The position numbers and the translations under genes were made by a program. Shown one piece after another: positions 7,556 through 12,558 of a stretch of 12,558 nucleotides of DNA. Under the pieces are notes generated by a model. It had not been told where the DNA came from and did not search any database. It worked only from the letters and a program-made list of their open reading frames with translations. The first letter of the stretch is position 1, and every line of letters starts with the position of its first letter. The stretch covers positions 1-12,558 of the forward strand of contig MFBL01000033.1 in NCBI GenBank assembly GCA_001774945.1, read 5' to 3'. Source of the stretch: Candidatus Curtissbacteria bacterium RIFCSPHIGHO2_12_FULL_41_17. Its GTDB lineage: Bacteria > Patescibacteriota > Microgenomatia > Curtissbacterales > GWA2-41-24.

Positions 7556-7605
7556 CAGAGGAGCGCCATCAGCTCCACGTAGTGGAGGTGAGGCGACCTG
7601 CTGTT
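7554..7605. repeat. Long imperfect hairpin upstream of the 50-residue gene
   Basis: Nested inverted arms: AACAG (7554-7558) with CTGTT (7601-7605); AGG with CCT; GCGCC with GGCG (imperfect); and CTCCAC (7573-7578) with GTGGAG (7582-7587) around a GTA loop. GAGATA (7520-7525) and TATCTC (7607-7612) also pair further out, across the promoter. It is GC-rich in an AT-rich gap and no T-run follows on either strand. It looks like a REP/MITE-sized extragenic palindrome rather than a terminator. Confidence 0.55.
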
Positions 7606-7630
7606 ATATCTCAGATGATAACCTATGACT

Positions 7631-7664
7631 AAGAAAAAAGCCTCTTTCGGCAGATAAGAGGCTT
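7631..7664 (-). terminator. Intrinsic terminator, minus strand
   Basis: The arms AAGCCTCTT (7638-7646) and AAGAGGCTT (7656-7664) are a perfect 9-base inverted repeat with a 9-base loop. On the minus strand the stem runs into TTTTTTCTT. This is the clearest terminator in the window. It ends transcripts from the 108-residue hypothetical gene, whose stop is 117 bases before the stem, and separates it from the 50-residue gene and secA. Confidence 0.8.
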
Positions 7665-7674
7665 GTCACAATTT

Positions 7675-7703
7675 AAGATATTGCATGAAAAATCTTCTGT
7701 CAA
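7675..7703 (-). promoter_or_regulatory. Promoter-like sequence directly before the terminator
   Basis: The minus strand shows a perfect TTGACA (7703-7698), a 17-base spacer and TATCTT (7680-7675, 4 of 6). A transcript would start near 7668 and meet the terminator within about 40 bases. No reading frame follows. It may be a chance match or may produce a very short RNA. Confidence 0.25.
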
Positions 7704-7732
7704 GGAAACAATTATTGGAGAGATCCTCTTAA

Positions 7733-7775
7733 ATTAAGATTGCGCAGGAGAAAACTTCGCGCAAAGAATCTTAAT
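7733..7775. other. Hairpin just after the 108-residue gene
   Basis: ATTAAGATT (7733-7741) and AATCTTAAT (7767-7775) are perfect 9-base arms. Next to them GCGC (7742-7745) pairs with GCGC (7759-7762), with a 4-base bulge. On the minus strand it starts 7 bases after the stop codon. No T-run follows, so it is more likely a 3'-end stabilising structure than a terminator. Confidence 0.45.
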
Positions 7776-7781
7776 AAGACT

Positions 7782-8108
7782 TTAATTGAGATTTGGGTTT
7801 TCGGGTGCTTTTCGCCAATTTGGCTTTGGACCTTTTGGTTCCCAAGTCGCATTCCATCTCCCACTGGAAAAAGCCGTTTGGGAAGAGCCTCGTCTCTCTT
7901 CTCCAAATTCTCGATAACTTTCTAGCGCCGTACCTGTAGCTTCTCCTATTACGTCAATTGCGGCCTCGAGCGCTCTATCGCAATTACTTTCAACATCAAA
8001 AACTAAGTGTTCTTGTCCACCCGGATCTATTACCAACTCAGCATCAGTGACACTTACTTCTCCCGGCTCACTTTTAGGATGCCTGTGTTCATAAACTCTT
8101 TCGCCCAT
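7782..8108 (-). CDS. Hypothetical protein of 108 residues
   Basis: I do not recognise this family. The chosen ATG at 8108 (start M-G-E-R-V-Y-E-H) is 7 bases after a strong promoter; an in-frame ATG at 8135 lies between that promoter's -35 and -10 boxes and is rejected. The protein is soluble, with an acidic middle (residues about 12-70, including D-P-G-G-Q-E-H and a single Cys) and a basic, Trp- and Pro-rich tail (from about residue 80: G-R-W-N-A-T-W, P-N-W-R-K-A-P-E-N-P-N) that looks unstructured. Codon use is like that of neighbouring genes. Promoter before, hairpin and terminator after, and no close partner make it a single-gene transcription unit. Competing frames over the same bases lack such signals. 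Confidence 0.6.
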   Translation of the reverse strand: MGERVYEHRHPKSEPGEVSVTDAELVIDPGGQEHLVFDVESNCDRALEAAIDVIGEATGTALESYREFGEERRGSSQTAFSSGRWNATWEPKGPKPNWRKAPENPNLN

Positions 8109-8115
8109 TGTAGAA

Positions 8116-8145
8116 ATAATAAAGGGAGGGTACATTAATTGTCAA
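8116..8145 (-). promoter_or_regulatory. Strong promoter of the 108-residue gene
   Basis: The minus strand has a perfect TTGACA (8145-8140), an 18-base spacer and TATTAT (8121-8116, 5 of 6). The ATG follows 7 bases later with no ribosome binding site, so the mRNA should be leaderless. It fixes the start of the gene at 8108. Confidence 0.65.
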
Positions 8146-8219
8146 AGACTATGCGCAAACATGGCTCAAAGCAAGGAACTGACGGAACCACTAACAGTTA
8201 AGCGAGGAAACTCTCGTCT

Positions 8220-9443
8220 TTACTTTGCGGGAATTTTAGTAAATCCCGCATATTTTTGTAGAGCTTTGGGGATTAAAATTGATCCGTCTTTTTGCTGATA
8301 ATTCTCCAAAATTGCAATTAAAGTCCGGCCGATGGCAAAGGCGGTGGCATTTAAGGTATAGAGAAAACCTGTTTCTTTATTACTTCTGTACTTAATATTC
8401 AGTCTTCTGGCTTGGAAATCGCTTGTGGTGGAGGCAGAGTGAGTCTCACGATATTTTTCCTGCGATGGCAGCCAAATCTCAATGTCGTATTTTTTGGCTA
8501 TCGGAAACCCCAATTCTCCCGTACACATTAAGAGTAAACGATATGGTAAGTCGAGTTCTTTAACCATTTTCTCCTGCAGTGACACTAAATACTGCAATTC
8601 CTTTCCTTCATCTTTTGGCAAAACGTACGAAACCATTTCTACCTTATCAAACTGGTGGAGCCTGAAAATCCCTTTTGTATCTTTTCCATACGATCCCGCT
8701 TCACGTCTAAAAGCTGTTGAAAAGCCCACGTATCTTTTTGGTAAATCTTCCTCCGCAAAAACCTCGTCCATGTGCATCGGGACAATTGAATGCTCGGCAG
8801 TACCGGTTAAATACTGATCGTCAACCTTGTATCCTTCACCTGTTAAATACTCGGGATAGCCAAGTCCCTCGACAACTTTAGGATTGATAATCACGGGCGG
8901 AATAATTGAAGTGAATCCTTCTTTTGTTAATAAATCAATCGTAAATTTAATGATGGCGAATTCTAAAGAAACCAATTCGTTTTTAATATAAGAAAATCTA
9001 GTCCCGGAAATTTTAGCTGCTCTCTCAACATCGATTAAATCGAGTGTTAATCCTAAATCCAGATGATCTTTGGGCTTAAAATCAAAACTTGGTTTTTTGC
9101 CTCCAACTCTTACAACCTGATTATCTTTCTCGCTAGCACCAACTAGCACATCATCTTTTGGTAGATTAGGTACTTGACGAATTAACTTATAAAACTCTTC
9201 ATTCAAACCCTCGAGAGTATCTTCTTTGAGATGGAGCTGTTTTTTGAGTTTTGATCCTATCTTTTCGTCTCTTTTCTCGGCCGCTTCTTTTCGTTTTGAC
9301 CTCAGATGATCGACTTCCTCGATCAGTTTTTTTCTTTTCTCATCAACCGTAAGCAGTTTTTTAAGATCGATGGGAAAGCCTTTTTGTTTGGCCTTCTCTT
9401 CGACTAGTTTTGGGTTATCGCGGATAAACTTGATGTCTAGCAT
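8220..9443 (-). CDS. serS: Serine--tRNA ligase
   Basis: A 407-residue class II synthetase that charges tRNA-Ser with serine. The N-terminal half (about 25-100) is the charged, Lys/Glu-rich coiled-coil arm that grips the tRNA. The catalytic domain shows T-G-T-A-E-H-S (213-219), motif 2 F-R-R-E-A-G-S-Y-G-K-D-T-K-G (245-258) with F-R-L-H-Q-F-D-K-V-E (260-269), S-A-S-T-T-S-D-F-Q-A-R-R (336-347) and motif 3 L-N-A-T-A-F-A-I-G-R-T (364-374) followed by I-L-E-N-Y-Q (378-383). The motif 3 and TAEH variants differ from the common L-N-G-S-G-L-A-x-G-R-T and T-A-E-V forms but keep the key Glu and Arg residues. It is slightly shorter than the usual 420-430 residues. It follows the small membrane protein gene by 13 bases, so it is probably the last gene of the lysS-serS block. 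Confidence 0.97.
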   Translation of the reverse strand: MLDIKFIRDNPKLVEEKAKQKGFPIDLKKLLTVDEKRKKLIEEVDHLRSKRKEAAEKRDEKIGSKLKKQLHLKEDTLEGLNEEFYKLIRQVPNLPKDDVLVGASEKDNQVVRVGGKKPSFDFKPKDHLDLGLTLDLIDVERAAKISGTRFSYIKNELVSLEFAIIKFTIDLLTKEGFTSIIPPVIINPKVVEGLGYPEYLTGEGYKVDDQYLTGTAEHSIVPMHMDEVFAEEDLPKRYVGFSTAFRREAGSYGKDTKGIFRLHQFDKVEMVSYVLPKDEGKELQYLVSLQEKMVKELDLPYRLLLMCTGELGFPIAKKYDIEIWLPSQEKYRETHSASTTSDFQARRLNIKYRSNKETGFLYTLNATAFAIGRTLIAILENYQQKDGSILIPKALQKYAGFTKIPAK

Positions 9444-9456
9444 TCCAAATTACTTC

Positions 9457-9597
9457 TTATTTATAGAAACATACTTGTCTATTAAGCAATACTTGAGAAA
9501 TCCTATTCTGTGTTGCGCAATCGGAACTCATAAAGATATAGAAACCAATTAGTAGAAGGAGGATGATAATACAAATTGCGATAATAAATTTTTTCAT
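9457..9597 (-). CDS. Small single-pass membrane peptide, 46 residues
   Basis: An ATG at 9597 opens 46 codons ending in TAA at 9459-9457, 13 bases before serS. The peptide starts M-K-K-F-I-I-A-I-C-I and is hydrophobic to about residue 22 (I-I-I-L-L-L-L-I-G-F-Y), with a polar tail of about 24 residues holding two cysteines (residues 26 and 43). This fits a signal anchor, or a secreted peptide with one disulphide bond. It lies in the same direction between the HD gene and serS. A frame on the opposite strand covers it and happens to have AAGGAGG before an ATG, but that arises from the Ile/Leu codons here. No family recognised; a real gene is likely but not proven. Confidence 0.55.
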   Translation of the reverse strand: MKKFIIAICIIILLLLIGFYIFMSSDCATQNRISQVLLNRQVCFYK

Positions 9598-9604
9598 TTG
9601 TAAC

Positions 9605-9656
9605 TTCTCGACTCGTTATCACTCGCTCGAAGATTATTGTTCGAGCTTGTCGAGAA
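9605..9656. repeat. Two-tier hairpin between the HD gene and the membrane peptide
   Basis: The outer arms TTCTCGAC (9605-9612) and GTCGAGAA (9649-9656) are perfect, as are the inner arms GCTCGAA (9625-9631) and TTCGAGC (9640-9646). It nearly fills the 63-base gap. No T-run follows on the minus strand. The CTCGAC/AAGCTCG wording resembles short palindromic repeats scattered between genes in many bacteria. Confidence 0.55.
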
Positions 9657-9660
9657 CTTC

Positions 9661-10251
9661 CTATTTCTTCTGCCAGCCCCTTTCCGGCTCGACCTCTTCT
9701 TTTAAAATCATTACAACGGCGTCTTTGTGCCAGGGAATTTTTGTAATATGATAAACTTCCTTGAAATATTTTAACGCTGACATGGCTGCGGGGACACCTT
9801 TAGCTTGAGCAAGAGCATCAAGGTTGTCGGCAACTTTACAAAGCCGGGCTTCCAATGTTTTTCGACTCATGTATTCTTCAACTAATCCTACTATTTCTTT
9901 TTGCGAGGGTAAGTCTTTTACCAGCCATTTGAGACCCTCCTCTTCGATGTCTGCAAATGCGCCTTTGGCCATTCCTTTAACGAAAGTACCGACATCACCC
10001 ACAATGGTTTCCGCCATATCATGAAACATGGCCATTTTGACAGCTTTGTCGACGTCAATTTTTTCTCCATTTGCTTTCATTTCGGAAGCCATCAAATAAA
10101 CTAACATTGCAGTAGTCCAGGAATGGGCGGCTACCGAATCCGCTTCGTTTCTTTTAAATCCAAGAGCAATAAATCCTTGTCTGGGAAGTTCTTTCGCCCA
10201 TTGAAGAGTTAAAAATACTTTTAATATTTTTTTAAGAACTTTCTTGTTCAT
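9661..10251 (-). CDS. HD-domain phosphohydrolase, YfbR/HDDC2-like
   Basis: A 196-residue soluble metal-dependent phosphohydrolase. The metal ligands are visible: H43 (in A-A-H-S-W), H77-D78 (in F-H-D-M-A-E) and D142 (in K-V-A-D-N-L-D). E81 and D86 (H-D-M-A-E-T-I-V-G-D-V) match the signature of the YfbR/HDDC2 group. R24-Q-G-F near the N-terminus matches the conserved Arg-x-Gly of that group. Known members remove phosphate from deoxynucleoside 5'-monophosphates, so a nucleotide clean-up role is plausible, but the substrate is not readable here. The start is the only sensible ATG; GACGGGA just before it may be a weak ribosome binding site. A second HD gene of a different type lies upstream, 103 bases away across a repeat element. 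Confidence 0.88.
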   Translation of the reverse strand: MNKKVLKKILKVFLTLQWAKELPRQGFIALGFKRNEADSVAAHSWTTAMLVYLMASEMKANGEKIDVDKAVKMAMFHDMAETIVGDVGTFVKGMAKGAFADIEEEGLKWLVKDLPSQKEIVGLVEEYMSRKTLEARLCKVADNLDALAQAKGVPAAMSALKYFKEVYHITKIPWHKDAVVMILKEEVEPERGWQKK

Positions 10252-10262
10252 TCCCGTCTCTC

Positions 10263-10347
10263 TGTCATTCTGAGCGTTAGCAAAAGAATCTTTTTAGATT
10301 GCTTCGCGGAGTTTACACTGAGTTTATCGAATGTGCTCGCAATGACA
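10263..10347. repeat. REP/MITE-like inverted repeat between the two HD genes
   Basis: The ends TGTCATT (10263-10269) and AATGACA (10341-10347) are perfect inverted arms, with further imperfect pairing inwards (TGAGC with GCTCG). A central hairpin AATCT-TTTT-AGATT covers 10287-10300. The left half resembles the cattctgagcg...agaatct wording of a palindromic repeat that I know from many unrelated bacterial genomes, usually between genes. It fills almost all of the gap between the two HD genes. Confidence 0.65.
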
Positions 10348-10354
10348 ATGAAGA

Positions 10355-10930
10355 TCATAGACCTAGTTCCTTTGCATTATCCTGCATTGATTTCAAGACA
10401 ATACTAACAAATTCTTCAAGAGGAATATTTAATTCGCTTTCGCAGGTTCTAATTTGATCGCGGTTGGCGCCGGCAGCAAATGATTTGTCTTTAAATTTCC
10501 TTTGAACTGATTCGACGGTAACTGACTTCAATTTTTTGTCCGGCTGGACCAACGCCGCAGCCACAATCAGACCTGTTAATTCGTCGGCAGCATAAATCGC
10601 TTTGGCCATAAGACTTGTTCTTGACGCTTTGTCGCAGTGACCCCTAATGGCATCGATAAGGGACTGATCGACATTTTTCTCTTTTAGCTTTTTAGCCGTT
10701 TCTTCAGTATGCCTATCAAGCGACTTGCCGGTTAGCTCGTAATCGGCATCATGCAACAGGCCGACTATTTCCCAATCTTCTTCGTCGAGGGGCTCTGAGT
10801 GATTATAATTTCCTTTCGAAAATTTAATGCATAGATCTTTCATTACAAAACCACAGGCTAGAGCATGTTTGACCATATTTGGCGAGTTTTTTAGTTCTTC
10901 TAAAATTTTAAGGGCTTCGGCTTTTGTCAT
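10355..10930 (-). CDS. HD-superfamily hydrolase, COG2316-like
   Basis: A 191-residue soluble protein with a full HD metal site: H22 (V-K-H-A), H60-D61 (G-L-L-H-D-A-D-Y-E), H74 (D-R-H-T-E), H98 (I-R-G-H-C) and D116 (Y-A-A-D-E-L-T-G). The L-L-H-D-x-D-Y-E string and the A-A-D-E-L-T-G-L-I segment fit the predicted hydrolases grouped as COG2316. Their substrate is not known to me. The extra histidines could hold a second metal. It is unrelated in detail to the next HD protein, so this is not a simple tandem duplication. It begins 36 bases after lysS with a near-perfect dyad in the gap, and is probably co-transcribed with lysS. The start is the only early ATG. Confidence 0.85.
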   Translation of the reverse strand: MTKAEALKILEELKNSPNMVKHALACGFVMKDLCIKFSKGNYNHSEPLDEEDWEIVGLLHDADYELTGKSLDRHTEETAKKLKEKNVDQSLIDAIRGHCDKASRTSLMAKAIYAADELTGLIVAAALVQPDKKLKSVTVESVQRKFKDKSFAAGANRDQIRTCESELNIPLEEFVSIVLKSMQDNAKELGL

Positions 10931-10938
10931 AATACTTC

Positions 10939-10964
10939 ACTCTAATAATCTAGATTAATAGAGT
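10939..10964. promoter_or_regulatory. 26-base dyad between lysS and the HD gene
   Basis: A palindrome centred on TCTAGA: 13-base arms with one mismatch, running from ACTCTAATAATC to its inverted partner. It sits 8 bases before the ATG of the HD gene and 2 bases after the lysS stop. As DNA it could be an operator. As RNA it is an AU-rich hairpin without a T-run, so a weak terminator at best. Confidence 0.4.
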
Positions 10965-10966
10965 AA

Positions 10967-12409
10967 TTATTTTTCTGGCTTCAATGTTGGAAAAAATACC
11001 GTTTCCCTGATTGGCCTGTCTACCAAAACCGCAAAAAGTCTTTGCGAAAGCCCAAAACCGACCGCCGGAGGCATTCCATATTCAAGCGCCTGGACAAAAT
11101 CTTCATCGTACATTTGCGCTTCAACATCTCCGGCTCTCCTTAGCTCCTGCTGATCTTTAAATCTTGCTTCCTGATCAGCCGGATCGTTAAGCTCTGACCA
11201 GCCGTTGCCAACCTCTGTACCGGCGGCAAGCACCTGGACTCTTTGAACTGTTTGGGGACTTTTGGGATTTCTTTTTGCAAGCGGCGAAACGCTGACCGGG
11301 TGGTTAATTAAAAGTGACGGCGAAATAATTTTTGGCCTTACTGTCTTTTTGTAAATTAAATCGATAAGTCTGCCTTGACCTAAATTTTTAGCCGGTTTGG
11401 CCCCGACTTTTTCGGCCAGTTTATAAAGCTGTTCAATTTTCGGATTCTTGCTTACATTTAAACCGGTTTCGTCTTTTAAAGACTGGATATAATCTATTCT
11501 TTTCCATTGACCACCCCACTCAAGAGAATGTTTCCCATTCTGGGTCTTAGTGCTACCAATTGTCTCTTTGACTATGAATTGATAGTATCTTTCAACGAAC
11601 AGGATTAGATCTTCAAAAGAGGCATAAGCCCAATAAAACTCCATTTGTAAGTAATCCTGTAAATGTTCGCTGTCTATTCCCTCATTTCTAAAAATTTTGC
11701 CGATTTCAAAAATTTTCTCAAACCCCCCTACGAGTAATCTTTTTTGATAGAGCTCCAGGGATATCCTTAGATAAAAATCGCAATTTAGGGCATTATGATG
11801 AGTAGTAAAAGGTGTGGCATCGGCCCCACCGGGGATTGCCTCAAGTGCCGGAGTTTCCACTTCCAAAAAACCGTTATCGACTAGGTAGTTGCGGACACTT
11901 GACCAAAAAGCTGCCTTTTTTACAAATAAATCCTTAACTTGGGGATTAGCAATTAGATCTAGGTACCTTTTGCGCAGTCTGGTTTCAGTGTCCTTGAGAC
12001 CATAAAAAGAGGCGGGAATGGGTCTAAGGGATTTTGTAAGAAGATTGAAATCTGAAACAAAGATGGTTATTTCGCCAGCTTTGGTTTTGGCAACTTTACC
12101 GGTTACTTCAATAAAATCACCGATGTCCAATAAAGTTAGTAGTTGGTGGTGGGTAGCGGGTAGTTTATCTTTCGAGAAGAAGAGCTGGATTTTGGCGGAG
12201 TAATCTGCAAGATCCATAAAGGTCGATCCGCCGTGAGATCTCAGACCAACGATGCGGCCGGCACATATGACATTTTTGCCAGGTGATTTGAGGCATGTGG
12301 CAATCGATTGTTTTTTGGCGGAAGTTGAAGGGTAAGGATCGACTTTTAATTTCTTGATTTTTGCCAGTTTTTCCAGGCGAATCTTACGCAAGTTTTCCAA
12401 GGGCTCCAC
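10967..12409 (-). CDS. lysS: Lysine--tRNA ligase, class IIb
   Basis: A 480-residue class II synthetase that charges tRNA-Lys. The N-terminal OB-fold for anticodon binding covers about 47-125 (I-C-A-G-R-I at 48-53, F-M-D-L-A at 64-68). The catalytic part shows R-L-R-K-R-Y-L-D-L (144-152), motif 1 F-L-E-V-E-T-P-A-L (181-189) with G-G-A-D-A-T-P-F (194-201), motif 2 F-R-N-E-G-I-D (240-246) with Q-M-E-F-Y-W-A-Y-A (255-263), and motif 3 G-M-P-P-A-V-G-F-G-L-S-Q-R-L (445-458). The residue before the motif 3 Arg is Gln456 where most members have Asp or Glu. Length is close to normal. The start codon is GTG (12409); no in-frame ATG lies between it and the upstream stop, and a promoter ends 9 bases before it. 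It heads the block containing the HD genes and serS. Confidence 0.96.
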   Translation of the reverse strand: MEPLENLRKIRLEKLAKIKKLKVDPYPSTSAKKQSIATCLKSPGKNVICAGRIVGLRSHGGSTFMDLADYSAKIQLFFSKDKLPATHHQLLTLLDIGDFIEVTGKVAKTKAGEITIFVSDFNLLTKSLRPIPASFYGLKDTETRLRKRYLDLIANPQVKDLFVKKAAFWSSVRNYLVDNGFLEVETPALEAIPGGADATPFTTHHNALNCDFYLRISLELYQKRLLVGGFEKIFEIGKIFRNEGIDSEHLQDYLQMEFYWAYASFEDLILFVERYYQFIVKETIGSTKTQNGKHSLEWGGQWKRIDYIQSLKDETGLNVSKNPKIEQLYKLAEKVGAKPAKNLGQGRLIDLIYKKTVRPKIISPSLLINHPVSVSPLAKRNPKSPQTVQRVQVLAAGTEVGNGWSELNDPADQEARFKDQQELRRAGDVEAQMYDEDFVQALEYGMPPAVGFGLSQRLFAVLVDRPIRETVFFPTLKPEK

Positions 12410-12418
12410 GATGCTTAG

Positions 12419-12447
12419 AGTATAAGGAAAGTAAAAAAAATTAGCAA
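12419..12447 (-). promoter_or_regulatory. Promoter of lysS
   Basis: The minus strand has TTGCTA (12447-12442, 4 of 6), a 17-base spacer and TATACT (12424-12419, 5 of 6). The GTG start is 9 bases further on, giving a leader of about 2-3 bases and no ribosome binding site. It lies in the short gap after the preceding gene's stop and probably drives the lysS-to-serS block. Confidence 0.55.
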
Positions 12448-12451
12448 TGAA

Positions 12452-12558
12452 TTATTTTCCTCGTGGGTATGGATCGTAGCCAAGGAGCGATTCTAAATCT
12501 AAAGTTATTCCACGCATTATTTGATCTCTTGTCCTAATATTATGATACAAGTTTCTCA
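12452..12558 (-). CDS. C-terminal end of an unidentified protein
   Basis: An open frame enters from the window edge and ends in TAA at 12454-12452 after 34 visible codons. The tail includes Y-H-N-I-R-T-R-D-Q-I and ends L-D-L-E-S-L-L-G-Y-D-P-Y-P-R-G-K. The uninterrupted frame, normal codon use and a stop just before the lysS promoter suggest a true gene end. I do not recognise the family. The other two frames on this strand hit stops quickly. Confidence 0.5.
   Translation of the reverse strand, partial: RNLYHNIRTRDQIMRGITLDLESLLGYDPYPRGK

Noticed and set aside
7712..7925. Overlapping short frames on both strands over the 3' end of the 108-residue gene
   Set aside because: They lack start signals, cross the downstream hairpin, and conflict with the frame that has a promoter and ordinary codon use.
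8109..8135. Upstream in-frame ATG at 8135 as the start of the hypothetical gene (117 residues)
   Set aside because: It lies between the -35 and -10 boxes of the promoter, and the extra nine residues add nothing recognisable.
8227..8249. GCGGGA...TCCCGC hairpin followed by a T-rich run on the plus strand, as a terminator
   Set aside because: It lies within the last codons of serS, on the strand without any gene, and on the coding strand no T-run follows the stem.
9563..9751. Plus-strand frame of 62 codons with AAGGAGG right before its ATG
   Set aside because: It runs antisense over a hydrophobic peptide gene, a hairpin and the 3' end of the HD gene. The AAGGAGG comes from Ile/Leu codons on the other strand, and its product has no coherent features.
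1..12558. tRNA genes, CRISPR repeats, insertion sequences, toxin-antitoxin pairs or phage genes
   Set aside because: Looked for by eye on both strands. No cloverleaf, regular spacer array, transposase motif or paired small toxin/antitoxin signature was found. No evidence supports a novel defence or mobile system in this window.

Overview
The window looks like a chromosomal segment from an AT-rich, ultra-small bacterium of the Candidate Phyla Radiation (Patescibacteria), most likely a Microgenomates (OP11-type) lineage. That placement is inference, from the style of the SecA, SerRS and LysRS proteins, the DUF2079 and GT-C membrane proteins paired with a DPM1-type glycosyltransferase, very short intergenic regions and scarce Shine-Dalgarno sequences. 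Every gene I can support lies on the minus strand, so transcription runs from high to low coordinates. No mobile element, CRISPR array, tRNA or rRNA was found.

Layout, in transcription order. The tail of an unidentified gene (12558-12452) is followed by a translation/housekeeping block: lysS, two different HD-domain phosphohydrolases, a 46-residue membrane peptide and serS (12409-8220). Next come a 108-residue hypothetical protein with its own strong promoter (8108-7782), a stretch with hairpins and an intrinsic terminator, a 50-residue basic protein (7517-7365) and secA (7244-4266). The window ends with an envelope block: a GT-C type membrane glycosyltransferase, a DPM1-like GT2 enzyme overlapping it by 4 bases, a DUF2079 membrane protein, and the N-terminal third or so of a membrane-anchored L,D-transpeptidase cut by the window edge (4127-1).

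How the genes may work together. The GT2 enzyme probably charges a polyprenyl phosphate with a sugar. The two multi-pass proteins beside it are candidates to use such a donor outside the membrane, and the L,D-transpeptidase acts on peptidoglycan. SecA drives export through SecYEG. LysRS and SerRS supply translation, with HD hydrolases of unknown substrate between them.

The most notable signals are not a new multi-gene system. They are: (1) -10 boxes placed only 6-11 bases before the start codons of six genes, which predicts leaderless or nearly leaderless mRNAs; (2) short repeats (7-base periodic units and a pair of quasi-palindromes) inside the coding sequence of the SecA C-terminal linker; (3) several hairpin or REP-like elements between genes; and (4) two small proteins not previously delimited here, of 50 and 46 residues.
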